Assembly (NCBI GenBank): GCA_948567375.1
Contig: OX419759.1
Coordinates: forward strand, 20,242,744-20,306,743
Origin: Lunularia cruciata
Taxonomy: Eukaryota > Streptophyta > Marchantiopsida > Lunulariales > Lunulariaceae
DNA length: 64,000 bases
Direction: 5' to 3'
Under the pieces are notes generated by a model. That model saw only the letters and a program-made list of their open reading frames with translations, was not told where the DNA came from and made no database searches. Shown piece after piece: positions 12,676 through 23,445 of the stretch (position 1 is the first letter of the stretch; the number at the start of each line of letters is the position of its first letter). The position numbers and the translations under genes are program-made.

Positions 12676-13034
12676 AAGTCACCACTTGTTAACGATGAAG
12701 AGAAGATTATCAATATAGATCATCTTCTTAAATAAGTTTTAGTACCACCAACTTTGAAAGTTCGTCTTGTAGTATTTGTCACAAACAGAATTACATTTCT
12801 TCCTGCCTTAGAATGAATGAGGTGAATAAACACATGTAGTAATATTTCCAAACATTGTGATAAACATTGTGATAATCGTGTTATCAAATCATTTTTTATA
12901 TCCAGTATCTTTGTATCTGTATTTGTGTGCAAGTTAGCTCAATTTACTCATAAGATATTTGTATATCGATCTCAATATCTTGAGGTTGATAAAAGATTCA
13001 TTTGTCATTGCAAAATTGAAAGTAGAATGACACC

Positions 13035-13275
13035 GAGGAAATAAATTCAAAGTTTAGGTAGAATCCTCATCCTCCTGTATCAATATCTCCTGTCGACTCT
13101 CAAACTGTAATGTTCTCAAAAAGAACTGAAATGACATCCCACCGTCAAACATTCATTTTTAACCAACCAGCCATGTTATCTCTTGTGTACATCAGTAGCA
13201 GGAGCTCCAGTTTTGTTTAGTGGAAATGACATCCCAACTGAATAATTTATTTGCAACCAACCAGCCATGTTATCT
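13035..13275 (-). pseudogene. recX 3'-end fragments, module 2
   Basis: AATCCTCATCCTCCTGTATC and ACTCTCAAACTGTAATGTTC match the region of the recX stop codon (23,452-23,514). The block TTGCAACCAACCAGCCATG, with nearby TCTCTTGTGT, occurs twice (about 13,155 and 13,253), so this tail has itself been partly duplicated. Non-coding now. Confidence 0.7.
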
Positions 13276-13284
13276 CTTGTGTTG

Positions 13285-13510
13285 TAATATTCCCAAGATA
13301 GGAGACGTGAAGAGAAGCATAGGATAAGAAATACGCAGTTTCACATTCAAAGAGCACCTTGCTTGTATTATATAGCAAAGGGGACTACCAAAGGAAGTTC
13401 CACCCTTAGATCAGATACATAGATGGTTGACATGTCAATGATCTCTAACCTTAGAGTATATATTGTATGAGGGTCGACATGTCAATAATCTCTACCCTTA
13501 GAGTATATAT
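13285..13510 (+). repeat. Dispersed repeat (LTR-like), copy 1
   Basis: Shares TATATAGCAAAG, AAGTTCCACCCTTAGAT and GACATGTCAATGATC with copies at 42,960-43,380 (plus) and 56,100-56,500 (minus). The order of motifs (a GAGCACCTT box, TATATAGCAAAG, then a CCACCCTTAGAT box) suggests an LTR or solo LTR with a TATA-like element. Ends not defined. Confidence 0.5.
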
Positions 13511-14560
13511 TGTATGAGTATGAGTATATAATGGAGCTTGTGTATGCTCTTGAAAATCTGCAGTTTTCCAAATCTAAAAAATAGATAGAATTTTGGGGTT
13601 TTTTCTTAATACAAAAATTTGTAATTTCTTCACGTAACATTAATTTTTGTTCGATGATATACACTAGCTAATAAACCTCAAAATCCTACATGAAATTTTC
13701 ATTTCATACAATTATATTTCATTTCGTTTCATTCCTCAGTGGTCATCTTAATATAAAAAATATATATTTTACCAACAAGATTCTGTTTGGACAAATAAAT
13801 TCTTACAAATTCTTTTATTGGTATTTATAGTAATCAAATAAATTATTTAGCACCTTTATTAAAAAATTGAAATTATACAAATAATAAAGAGCACATAAAG
13901 AAAGCAGTATGCAATAAAAATCTTGCTGGTGGCGGGGATCCCATTTTATATTAGCATCTTTTCTGGTTTTTTGGTCAAAAAATAACCATAGGATGGCTGC
14001 GTTTGAGAGCACACACAATCCTTCTCTTTTGAGCGCCTATTACACATTTCTTGGAAGATGGCATAATAGACTCATCAGAGTGAAACTTACACCAATAAAA
14101 CATGTATTGATTTTTTGAGAAGAGAGGAGCTTTCTTGGTCCTCCCTGGACCCCCTAGATCCCACAAGTGGTTACTTTGTGTGTCTTTCTTCTAGAAATGG
14201 AGGAGAAAGAAGGGTGGTCTGCATTCTTTGGTTTCACATGGCTTTCCAAACTTCTTGTATGAATTTGCACGAGTGACGCAGTGATGAACAATCCTTCGCA
14301 AGGGCCAACTTGATCCTCTTCCCCAAGATTCTAGCTAAGGTAACCTAGGAGAGCCGCGACTCCAACGATGTGCCATGTACCATCCATACTAGATCTAACC
14401 AACTCTCAATCCTATTTTTCTTTTACTTTTCCTTGTCCCTCTAGCCTTGGAGTTATATGGAGCGATGGACACAACATTTGACATATTTGACAAGGAGTTT
14501 GCAAGAGCTTATCATGTTAGGCGCTAGGGGTACCACTCTCACTCTCATACTTTCTAATAT
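13511..14560. other. Non-coding spacer
   Basis: AT-rich to 14,140, then a slightly more balanced stretch to 14,560. No ORF with a recognisable domain was found. The right part may be additional decayed retrotransposon sequence. Confidence 0.5.
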
Positions 14561-14599
14561 ATTTTAGGCAGCATGTGTCCATTGTTCTACAGAGTGTAG

Positions 14600-14880
14600 T
14601 GGTTGGTGCAATCTATAAGAAAGCAATCACACTAGGTGATGCTTTTGTGGATGCTCCAATTGTTTGTAGACCATACGACTTGCATAGCTCGGATATCTTA
14701 GGTGCAGTAGGGAGATTTCTCAAATAGACTCGATTGGGGCCTAGCCTCATTTTACCTTTATCATCTTTCCCTTGTATGGCTTGATGGGGTCTTCCCTTTC
14801 TTTGTGTTCTCTACCCGATTGCCTTTTCTCTCTTTCTTTTACTTTGAACAGCTCATCTTTGTCTTAGTAAAAAAATTTCA
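14600..14880 (+). repeat. Truncated 3' end of the non-LTR retrotransposon
   Basis: Starts with TGGTTGGTGCAATCTATAAG and still encodes the C-terminal codons GDAFVDAPIVCRPYDLHSSD of the family's ORF before the 3' UTR (CCCTTGTATGGCTTGATGGG). The same upstream part recurs at 54,415. Confidence 0.7.
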
Positions 14881-15429
14881 GTGCCATGTTCCATTCCTCT
14901 TTCTCGTTCCTTAGAAAAAGATTTTTTCAATTCAAAAGATTTACAAGAACTATGGCTTATAATTTACGACATGAGCAAAATTAACAAATGACGTTTTATT
15001 AATAAGTGTTACAAAAAATAAATCATTTCTTGATACTAAAATTTTAAAATTAGCTTTTCATAGACAAGTTTTTGGTTTAACTTATACCCAAGCCATAAAG
15101 TAGCCAAAACAAGCGCAGTTGAAAGATATGTGTTACTTCTTGCAATGGTTTAATACTTAGTTTTGCACGGGATGTAACTCCACTTTAGGTGTTTGATGTT
15201 TTTGATGGCCTGCTCTAATTCTGTCATCAAGATGTGCAATAATTTGTAATAAACTAGATTTCCAGAATAGAAGGACCTTAAAGGGCTATTAAAGAATATA
15301 AGGTACATATAAAATAATTAAATCTAAATAAATTTAAATTTTGTAATGCTTTAGATACTTTATAAATTAAAATAGTCATATGGATTGTTCCTATTTTCAA
15401 ACTCTTTGATTTGTACAAAAACTGATGAC

Positions 15430-15490
15430 AAGGGCAACCTAGAAAAAATAGAAGGATGGGAAGACCCCATCAAGCAGTAAAGGGAGATTT
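15430..15490 (-). repeat. Short 3'-terminal fragment of the non-LTR retrotransposon
   Basis: AGAAGGATGGGAAGACCCCATCAAG on the plus strand equals the complement of the element's terminal hairpin, followed by a shortened GTAAAGGGAGA. It lies 240 bp left of the rbcL fragment. Confidence 0.65.
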
Positions 15491-15732
15491 TTATTTGAAA
15501 AAGTATTTTTTAAGGTAATTTGCATAATATTATTGCAAATAATTTCAATTCTCTTTATTTGATTAGTTATACTAAGTTAATATCAGCTAAATATTTAACT
15601 ATTAATCAACTTCAACTCATTTGTCAAAATCCAAAGTGGTAGTTAATAGATGAGTATAAAAAATTAATAAATTGATTTCAGCAAAAAATATGAATTTTAA
15701 CTTATATATTGGTGTTTTCCTTTATTTCTATA

Positions 15733-15999
15733 AGTCGTGGTATTTATTTCACACAAGATTGGGTTTCTCTACCAGGTGTTTTTCCTATAGCATCTGGGGG
15801 AATTCATGTTTGGCATATGCCTGATTGTAATGAAAATTTTGGAGATGACTCCATTTTACAATTTGGTGGTGGAACTTGGGGCCATCCATGGGGTAATGCA
15901 CCTAGTGCAGTTGCTAACCGTGTTGCTTTAGAAGCTTTTGGCCAAGCACGTAATGAAAGTCGTGATCTTGCTCACAAAGGAAATGAAAGTAAGTGGTGC
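15733..15999 (+). pseudogene. rbcL: Nuclear plastid DNA: rbcL C-terminal-domain fragment
   Basis: Encodes part of the Rubisco large subunit: [61 protein letters not shown], ending near DLAHKGNE. It covers roughly residues 350-440 of a ~475-residue protein; both termini are absent. Substitutions at normally invariant sites ([10 protein letters not shown] where plastid genes have WHMPALTEIF, and EAFGQ for EACVQ) show it is not under Rubisco constraint. The frame nonetheless stays open for 151 codons by chance extension. Confidence 0.93.
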
Positions 16000-16149
16000 T
16001 TCTTCGGTGAAACAACGGGTTTTCCCCTTAATCTGTGTCACCTTTACTGCCACCTTTTCCACAAACTGCTATTTTCATATTTTTTGTATGTCTTTTTTCT
16101 TTTATATAGCATAGTTATTAAATATGTACGTATTGCTCTAAAGGGGAAA

Positions 16150-18960
16150 AAGGCGACTGCATAGGAAAAATGAAGGATGGGAAGACCCCATCAAGCCGTA
16201 CAAGGGAGAGACAAAAAAGGTAACATGGGGCTAAGCCCCAATAGAGTCTGTATGAGAAATCTGCCCTACCGCACCTAAGATATCCGAGCTATGCAAGTCG
16301 TACGGTCTACACACAACTGGAGCATCCAAAGAAACATCACCTAATGTGATCCACTCTCTCGTGCCATAGAAAACACTATGTCTCTAATGGCATCATGTGT
16401 AGCTATCCTCTGTCCTCCAAAAGGACACCGTGTCATGTAAAACGCCGCTGCATCTAGTGTAGAACCACACTCACAAGTGAGTAGTGAAGATGCAGATGGG
16501 TGGACCAAACCTAGGCGAAACCTCAACGCTGTAGAGAAAGTAGCCGGTGCGAGTCCGAAAGCCCTAATGCATGGTCGAGCTAGGATCCACGAGCCTGCAC
16601 CCTTGCCGGAGCAAGAGTGTAGATGTGCTCTTGTAGCTTGAGGAATGGACGATTCAACTAAGAGAGAATGTAGCGTATGCTCACATTGTCGCTCCATCAA
16701 GGAAGACTGTAGACCTCTAGTCCAATCGGACGATAGTGAAGCAAACGATGGAAAACCCTCTTGTGCTCGTGGGGATAGACTATCTCTCATCTGCCGCAAT
16801 AACACTTGGAGAGAAAAGGATCCTCCCTCCACCTCTGTCACATAAGTCTCCAAAACTGGCCTATCAGCAACCACAAAACAAGAGGCAAGTAGGGGTGCCA
16901 AGAGAGACCAACTACCCAAAAACACTATAGGTGCCATCTCCTCCATAGAAAGCAAGCCAACCCCACCACATGAGATTGGTAGAGCCATCTGTATATGTGC
17001 CAAATCCCTTATCACACACTCAAAAGTCCCTGGTCCAATAATATGACCAAAGACTCCCATAATCCTCCTATCAAATCCTCTCAAACGTGATAGGAAGGAC
17101 GGTGAGGGAGGAATTGTACGGATGAGGTAGGTTGGTCGACGAGCAATACTGGAAGAGAGTATACCAAATGCCACCTACGGATCTCCTAGTAATGGAAGGT
17201 CATCCACATGGAGAACATCCTCTGCAAGGGCAACGTCCAAGAAGCGTGTGACAAAATCCTCCAATCTTACTGGCACTCCAAGAACACGAAGTCCATCTAT
17301 GGATGTGATGCACCCCTCTGGAAGCTCAAGGTGTGGAGGGATACCTAAAAGGGACCATGCCCTACACTTTGACACCTTGACTCTCAAGCCTACTAGATGT
17401 AGCTCGGTAGTCAAGTAGTCAAAGGCTTGCCTAATCTGATCTACAGGGCCTACAATGTGTGTATCATCTGCCAAGGAGGGAAATACACAACTTGGCATGG
17501 CCAAAGTAGTAGATAGGAGGGCTCTAAAGCAAGCCATGGCAAATAAGGGCCCCCCAAAGGATCTCCTTGTCGTGTACAAATGAATGACTCCAAGACGGTG
17601 ACTCCCTCCTGTGAACCACCATGCTGGTAGTAAAGGGAAGCAGGAGAGCTATAAAAGACCGCACAAAAGGAATGAGACTCGCCAAGGATCCACCAGCCTC
17701 CCTAAGCTCTCTAAAGATGGATGCACGTGAGACGCTATTAAAAGCGTTCTCAACATCCACCTGTAGGACGACCCACTCCGGATGGATATCTAAGAATGCT
17801 CTAATGCCTAGAGATATAGCCTTACATCCTCTAGGTGTAGCTACTCCAAGCTGATGTGGACTAAGGTGCTGTCGAAAGTGAGAACAATGCTGAAGGACAA
17901 TGGTACGATTGATCAAATGCAAAAAGATCTCTCCAATAGCAATCGGTCTAATGCCTCTCGTGTCCTTCTCAATCGCAAGAAGTAGACTAGCACCTAAGAC
18001 CCGACTAACAAACATAAGAATGTCTCCTCTCGCTACTGTTGCAGCCACCTGAAACAACTCGGTAAAACCACTAGAAGGATCATCTACCTAGAAGCAATCT
18101 CTAAGGTGCTCATAAACCATCCTTGACAAGCCTCCTGAGGAAAGGCGAGGGGCAGTGTACAATGCTTGTGCAAATAGCGACCTATCAAGACATAAAGGCT
18201 GCTCCGGCTAATAATCTAAGACCTCTAGTGGTAGTCCCTCTACTGCTATAAGATGCAATGAGTGTAGGGAAGAGATGGTCTCATCAGTAGGACTCGCTAT
18301 AGACAAAGGGTGTAGCACTCGTGCTGCTCTACTAAACTCTCCCACTTGGCCCAATGTCCTACATCGTCGTAGTTGAGTGGAATCTATGGTATCTTGTGGC
18401 AATGCCTGTCTCCTCAATCGTGTAGCCCTAATAGACTCCTCCTGAAGCGCTGCCCAATTCCCCGCTCGGAATCGACGAAATCTAGCTGCCACCTCTCTAT
18501 GCCCCGCGCGTCCCTCTCTAGCATAACGAAGACACCATCGAGGGAGTAGGAGGAATAGGAACCACGCTAACTTGTCCAAGGGATCACGTGCCAAACGATC
18601 TAGTGGTAGGCAAAAAGCCTATCTAGCCTCATCATGGAGTGTGCGGGGTAGCCTATGGAATAGACGTGGACATGGAAAACTAGTCTCAAATAACCCCAAA
18701 ATGCAACCCGCCTGAGAAGCTAACCACTCCCACGACTCGATCTGTATCCTTGGAACAATCAACGAAGGTATAGAAGAAGCGTGAGTAATCCCAAGTGTCA
18801 CTGCTATTGATGCGGTCGCTCGTCTCATGTGGGCATCCCAAGTGGTCCAATCATAGTCCTTGTGCATCCTTCCCACATGGATCTTTACCCCTTGCAAGGT
18901 AAAGCGTCGGTGACATACCGGGCATGGTGTATCCCGACCCGCTCTAGGCGACACCACATG
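16150..18960 (-). mobile_element. Non-LTR retrotransposon with N-terminal C2H2 finger and RT (decayed)
   Basis: Reading right to left: a C2H2 finger CPVCHRRFTLQGVKIHVGRM followed by H (about 18,930-18,870), an Arg-rich helical region, RT core motifs GIRPIAIGE, VLQVDVENAFNSVSR, a GGPLFAMA box and the catalytic ADD (FPSLADDTHIVGP at about 17,465-17,430), then a C-terminal Cys-His module CECGSTLD..YMTRCPFGGQRIATHD. No APE or restriction-like endonuclease domain is recognisable, though the C-terminal Cys-His module resembles the one preceding such domains. In-frame stops at 18619, 18208, 18088 and 17175 are all TAG; a frameshift lies at about 17,530-17,580. After a TAG at 16341 another frame continues with PVVCRPYDLHSSDILGAVGQ, the true C-terminus. 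The 3' end carries a GATGGG..CCCATC stem-loop. Confidence 0.85.
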
Positions 18961-18989
18961 GGAAGGTCCAACAGGTCAAGTATTATTAC

Positions 18990-19156
18990 GATTATTAGAA
19001 ATGCATTTAGATAAAATTACTTTTCGTAGGGGTATGGCAAGGCCGTGCTGTAGGAGTAGCTCGTTACCTTCTAGGTGGAATTGCCACAACATGGATATTC
19101 TTCTCAGCAAGAGTTATTGCAGTAGGATCATGGCTAAGGAGGATTTAAGAATCATT
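18990..19156 (+). pseudogene. psaA: Nuclear plastid DNA: psaA 3' end
   Basis: GTATGGCAAGGCCGTGCTGT onward translates as [19 protein letters not shown], then [10 protein letters not shown], the C-terminus of photosystem I PsaA. The stop codon after AVG is lost (TCA), but the short AAGGAGG-containing spacer to psaB is kept, as in the plastid psaA-psaB operon. It starts within 60 bp of the 5' end of the retrotransposon. Confidence 0.88.
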
Positions 19157-19300
19157 ATGGGATCAAGATTTACAAAATTTAGTCAGGGCTTATCTCAAGA
19201 CCCAAGTACTCGGTCGTATTTGGTTTGGTATTGTTGCTGCACATGACTTGGAAAGTCATGAGGATATGACCGAAGAGCAGTCTGAGAACATATCTTGAGG
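19157..19300 (+). pseudogene. psaB: Nuclear plastid DNA: psaB 5' end, copy 1
   Basis: ATG then SRFTKFSQGLSQDPSTR matches the PsaB N-terminus. An extra G in ACTCGGTCGTATTTGG shifts the frame; the shifted frame reads RIWFGIVAAHDLESHEDMTE. The fragment stops after the GAAGAGCAG codons. Confidence 0.9.
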
Positions 19301-19427
19301 GTATCCTAGTGCACTTGCAGGTACAGCAGCCATTAAAAGTACACCTAATAGTTTATTACAGTACCTTCACATCGGTGTTGAATTTTTTTTTGTAATTCCC
19401 TTCGGATAGATTCAGAAAAAAAACTAG

Positions 19428-19575
19428 GATGCATAGCTCGGATATCTTAGGTGCGGTAGGGCAGATTTCTCATATAGGGGCTTAGCACCATGTTACTTTT
19501 TTTGTCTCTCCCTTGTACAGACTTGATGGTGTCTTCCCATCCTTCATTTTTACGCGGTCGCCTTTTAAAAAAAAA
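19428..19575 (+). repeat. 3' end copy of the non-LTR retrotransposon
   Basis: GCATAGCTCGGATATCTTAG, GGTGCGGTAGGGCAGATTTC, CTCTCCCTTGTACAGACTTG and GATGGTGTCTTCCCATCC. A close relative of the 3' end of the 16.15-kb element, in opposite orientation, ending in a T/A-rich tail. Confidence 0.85.
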
Positions 19576-19787
19576 TTTCATAAAAAAAAAACAGATCTCC
19601 ACCTATAGAATATAAATGCTTGTAAAGTTAAACTATAGCATCTTCTGTTGAAGATGGATAAACTTTTTTTGCTTTCTTAAAGATTCTAAATTTTTTTAGG
19701 ATAATAAACACTTTCTAAAATGTTTTATAAATTTAAACCTATAGCTAAAAATAAAAATAAAATAGAAAATTTCCTTTTTTTACTAAT

Positions 19788-20003
19788 ACGTGCCATATTC
19801 TCGTCTTTTGCATCAATTTCTAATTTTAGTCTTCCTCCCCAATTTGATATTAGAGTTCCAGTATATATGGGAATTCCATTATGATCTATTTCTAAATTAT
19901 AATAATTCCAGGACCTCGTAAAATTTGGGTAATTATAACTCGAGCTACTCCATTAACAACAAAAGTTCCTTGAGAATTCATTAAAGGAATACTGCAAAGA
20001 AAC
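19788..20003 (-). pseudogene. rpoB: Nuclear plastid DNA: rpoB fragment
   Basis: On the minus strand [29 protein letters not shown] and, after a frameshift, [20 protein letters not shown] then GRLKLEID. These are conserved blocks of the plastid RNA polymerase beta subunit near residues 100-170. Neither end of the gene is present. The adjacent 20,041-20,250 block (minus, with GGISSPVLIRNFL and GPFLGYEGANQIDYLVV) is probably also plastid-derived, but I cannot name the gene. Confidence 0.8.
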
Positions 20004-20654
20004 ACTATTTGTTTTGTATTTTTCCTCTTTTCTATTTTACGTCGATTGAGCTGGTACGTATACATCGGATCGGATATATATGTAATAGACTGATGAAGAA
20101 ATTTTATTTAATTCGATTAAAAATAAGCCCTTACCACAACTAAATAATCTATTTGATTAGCACCTTCATAACCTAAAAAAGGGCCTATAACCTAAAGGAA
20201 ATTTCGAATAAGAACTGGTGAAGAAATTCCTCCACAGGGAATATCAAGACGCCTAGCAGCAAACAGATGCTGTGTGGCTTTCGTGCCGCCTCTCCCTGCA
20301 AGTCCCCGAATATTTTTCAGCTTGCCACTCATTTCCTCTTGATTTTTCCTCACCAAATTTTTTCGTTTCTAAGTGTGCACGGTCAATTGTCATAGACTTG
20401 CATTAGTTAGTAGTGATTTTATAGATTTATTTATTAATATCAAGTTTTTGGCTACCCAATCAAAAAATAATTTAATCAAGTCAAAATATAAAGGAATATT
20501 AATATGAAAAAAATACTCAATTTTTTAATCATTTTATGAAAAAGAAAGTTTCTTAGCTTCTTAAGATTTCTTTTCTATATTTATATAACTTAAATATAGA
20601 TAAAATAAAAATTTTCCAATGGAACTTAAGCAGGCTATATATATATATATATAT

Positions 20655-20882
20655 CTCCTTGTGCGGAACAATACCTTCTTTTAAAAAAAATTTAATTCCA
20701 TCTGCTAAAGCTTGAATAATACCTAAAGGACCAGCATATTCAGGTCCAATACGCTGTTGAATTGCGGCAGATATATTTCTTTCAAGCCATACAAGTACTA
20801 ATACTCCTCTAGTAGCTCCTAGCATAAGAATTAAAATCGGAAAATTAATCCATAAAGAACTAAAAAACCTATTCAGAAAAAC
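20655..20882 (-). pseudogene. ndhA: Nuclear plastid DNA: ndhA exon 1 fragment
   Basis: The minus strand encodes [40 protein letters not shown], a conserved region of the plastid NDH subunit A, preceded by [18 protein letters not shown] short TA run (20,636-20,655) marks the break at its 3' side. Confidence 0.9.
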
Positions 20883-20937
20883 CTGGTAGAGAAAAAAAAG
20901 ATTTATTTTTGTAGATTTATACTGGAAATAATTTTAA

Positions 20938-21064
20938 AGATCAACCTCTCCATCATTGTGTCTATACTACCTAAAATTGTCACAAAATTTGCTAATTTCA
21001 TTCTTTAGCTAAATCGAGGAAAAATTTCTAAATTTATAAAACTGGGTGAACTAAAATTAATCAA
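20938..21064 (-). pseudogene. ndhH: Nuclear plastid DNA: ndhH C-terminus
   Basis: The minus strand reads SPSFINLEIFPRF, a stop, then RMKLANFVTILGSIDTMMER, matching the end of plastid NdhH. It lies directly 5' of the ndhA fragment in the ndhH-ndhA order of plastid genomes, so the two belong to one inserted piece. Confidence 0.8.
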
Positions 21065-21305
21065 CTTGAAATATAACTTTATAAATTAATTGGCTATTCT
21101 AATTCTAATTGGCTTTATAAATTCTAATAATTGTAGTTTCCTCTAATTTAGAGATAGTCCGTTTTTTTAAGAAGCCTGCTCAGAAGAAAATTATAGATAC
21201 AGAGCATATTTCCATTTATGTGGGTTGCGCAAAGATGCTGTGTTGTATATTCAATTCTTAGGACATACGTTCATTAGGTCGATGCATTTTAAACTCTGTG
21301 GATGG

Positions 21306-21450
21306 GTGGCATCAAGATTTCCAAAATTTAGCCAAGGCCTATCTCAAGACCCAACTACTCGGTCGTATTTGGTTCGGTATTGCTACCGCACATGACTTGA
21401 TATGACCGAAGAGCGTTTTTATCAAGAGATTTTTTATGATGAAACTGAGT
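21306..21450 (+). pseudogene. psaB: Nuclear plastid DNA: psaB 5' end, copy 2
   Basis: GTGGCATCAAGATTTCC gives ASRFPKFSQGLSQDPTTR, the PsaB N-terminus, with the ATG changed to GTG. It carries the same extra G (ACTCGGTCGTATTTGG) as the fragment at 19,157 and lacks the ESHED codons before MTEER. It ends where the AT-rich S1 flank resumes. Confidence 0.88.
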
Positions 21451-22455
21451 AATTTATAACTTTCTGTGTATTAATAAGAAGTAAAAAGTATTTATATACT
21501 ATATCTTGAAATTAAAACTTCCGTATAGAAAAATATTTCATGTTATTGAAATAGAGAAATATTGATTCAATGAGTTCATTAAATGTTTTAAAATTTAAAA
21601 TTTTATATCATAAAATAGGTACCATATTCGAAACTTGTGAATTAATACATGTTTGACTTCAATCCATGTATAACATCTGAGTTTATATTGTATAAGATTC
21701 ATTAAATTTATTTAATGAGATAAAATCTTTTACATCTAGTAATCTAAAGAAATTAAATCACAGATATTCATATTAATTGAGCCTACGTAATGTTTTATAC
21801 GAAGCATATAAATTAATATATGCAAATTTTATACATAAAATTTATTCTGTCAGATAATAGAACTAGTATTTAAATATAGAATTTTCTATATAAAAAATTA
21901 ATATTTTTCCTTAAAATATATCCAAATATAAGGATCTAAAGTAGGTATAATAGGATTGTATAAGATCATACATAATGATTTTATCAAAAAAAGATGAGTT
22001 AATCCTTTAGTTTATATATATATATATAATTTTAGTGATATTATTTAGTTTAAAATTTAAAATATACAATTTATGCATATATGATTTAATATAAATATAA
22101 ATATATATACATATCTTCCTTGAAGATTAATATAATTTTAAAACTTAAATTTTTAAAAATATTCATATTAATGAATCATATTTATATTTTGAATATGATT
22201 TCATAGTCATAAAATATTAAAATATAGATAATTTAAATTTATAAAATATTCATATGAATATATTCATATTTAAATTTCAAGTTATAACTCATAGTTATAG
22301 ATAAATAAAAATAACTAAATAAATGTGTCTCTTTATTGATATCATCTTGTTTTTAAGGTTGAATCACATGCAACTATTTATGTATAAAATTCAACTGATA
22401 CTTATACATATTGGTACTTTTACTTATATAAAAGTTAATTTGTCGGATTCACCTG
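21451..22455. other. AT-rich 5' flank of the intact S1 gene
   Basis: No gene. Homologous to 9,460-10,018 and 12,000-12,300 (for example AATAAGAAGTAAAA at 21,477 and 9,480). Confidence 0.6.
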
Positions 22456-22463
22456 TATATAAA
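22456..22463 (+). promoter_or_regulatory. TATA box of the S1 gene
   Basis: TATATAAA, 102 bp upstream of the start codon, inside a block conserved in module 1 (10,015-10,050). Confidence 0.75.
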
Positions 22464-22564
22464 GGAAGGAGTGGACTGTAGTTGATCTCACATTTCTTCT
22501 CATTTCTACCTTTTCCTAATCTCTTTTTCCTTCTCATTCTCAATATACTTGCTTTTCACTCAAG

Positions 22565-22966
22565 ATGAGTTCTACGGTAATTTTCTTGTTGGTAATTCTT
22601 GCAGGTTTCCTTTCATGCAACGGACAACGGTCAGGAGAGGTTAAGATCACAAGTGATCTTACCAACGGTCTGGATATGGAATGTAGTGCGAGGGGTATTC
22701 CTGGCTTCCCTCAACCTTACCGGCATTCTTTTGGAATTCACGAGACTTGGCCAATTCGCTTCATGATGGGTGAAGCAGATCCGGTGATAATAGATTGCAG
22801 GTTTACGACTCCATTGCATTGGGCTTGTGTTAAGCTCTTTGATTATCCTGCAGTTGGTGAGTTCAATTCAGATTGGAAGTTAAACGATGTGGGGATACTC
22901 CGATTGGTGGATGGGGCCTATGAAGTGCAAACTACATGGAGGAGAGCGCCACCAGGTTACTGTTGA
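22565..22966 (+). CDS. S1-family secreted protein (plant self-incompatibility S1-like, SPH)
   Basis: Complete 133-residue protein without introns. Residues 1-20 form a secretory signal peptide (hydrophobic IFLLVILAGF, then SCNGQ). The mature part has four cysteines (MECS, IIDCRF, WACVKL and the terminal PPGYC), the number typical of Self-incomp_S1 domains, and the usual length of about 110-115 mature residues. S1 proteins are small secreted beta-sheet proteins; the founder acts in poppy pollen rejection, while most members, including bryophyte ones, have unknown roles. The start is the first ATG after a conserved TATA block. The 3' end converges on recX, 480 bp away. Confidence 0.88.
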   Translation: MSSTVIFLLVILAGFLSCNGQRSGEVKITSDLTNGLDMECSARGIPGFPQPYRHSFGIHETWPIRFMMGEADPVIIDCRFTTPLHWACVKLFDYPAVGEFNSDWKLNDVGILRLVDGAYEVQTTWRRAPPGYC

Positions 22967-23445
22967 AAAGTCAACACTTGGTATCTACGAAGAGGAGATT
23001 AGCAATACAGATAATCTTCTGAAAATAAGTTTTAGTACCACCATCTTTGAAAAGATGTTATTCCAAACTAGAAATGTTACATTGTAGTTTTGGAAAATGA
23101 TATATTGGTACGGAAAATAAGTTTGCAGGTAATATCTTGTCATAAACAAAACAAGATTACTCATCTTCATGCCTCGGTATGAGTGAGGTGAATAAACACA
23201 TGTAATAAGTTTTCCAAATGTTATGATAATCATGTTATCAAATCATTTTTTGTGTCCAATATCTTTGTATCTGCATCCAACATTGTGCAAGGTAAGCTCA
23301 CTCTACTCATGAGGTGTTACTCTCTCAAGGACAGTGTTTATGACTCTCTCAAGACCTTGAAATTTGTGACTGACTTATTGTCAAAACTGACCAGGTACAT
23401 GGGGAATTGAAAGTAGCATTCCCGTTGAGGGAAGAAATGCAAGAT

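Noticed and set aside
15709-16164. Intact-looking 151-residue rbcL-like protein
   Set aside because: Only 85 residues are rbcL; both ends are missing and conserved sites are changed. It is a plastid-derived fragment, not a gene.
15700-21450. Idea that part of the window is plastid genome
   Set aside because: Fragments are truncated, frameshifted, out of plastid order and mixed with retrotransposons.
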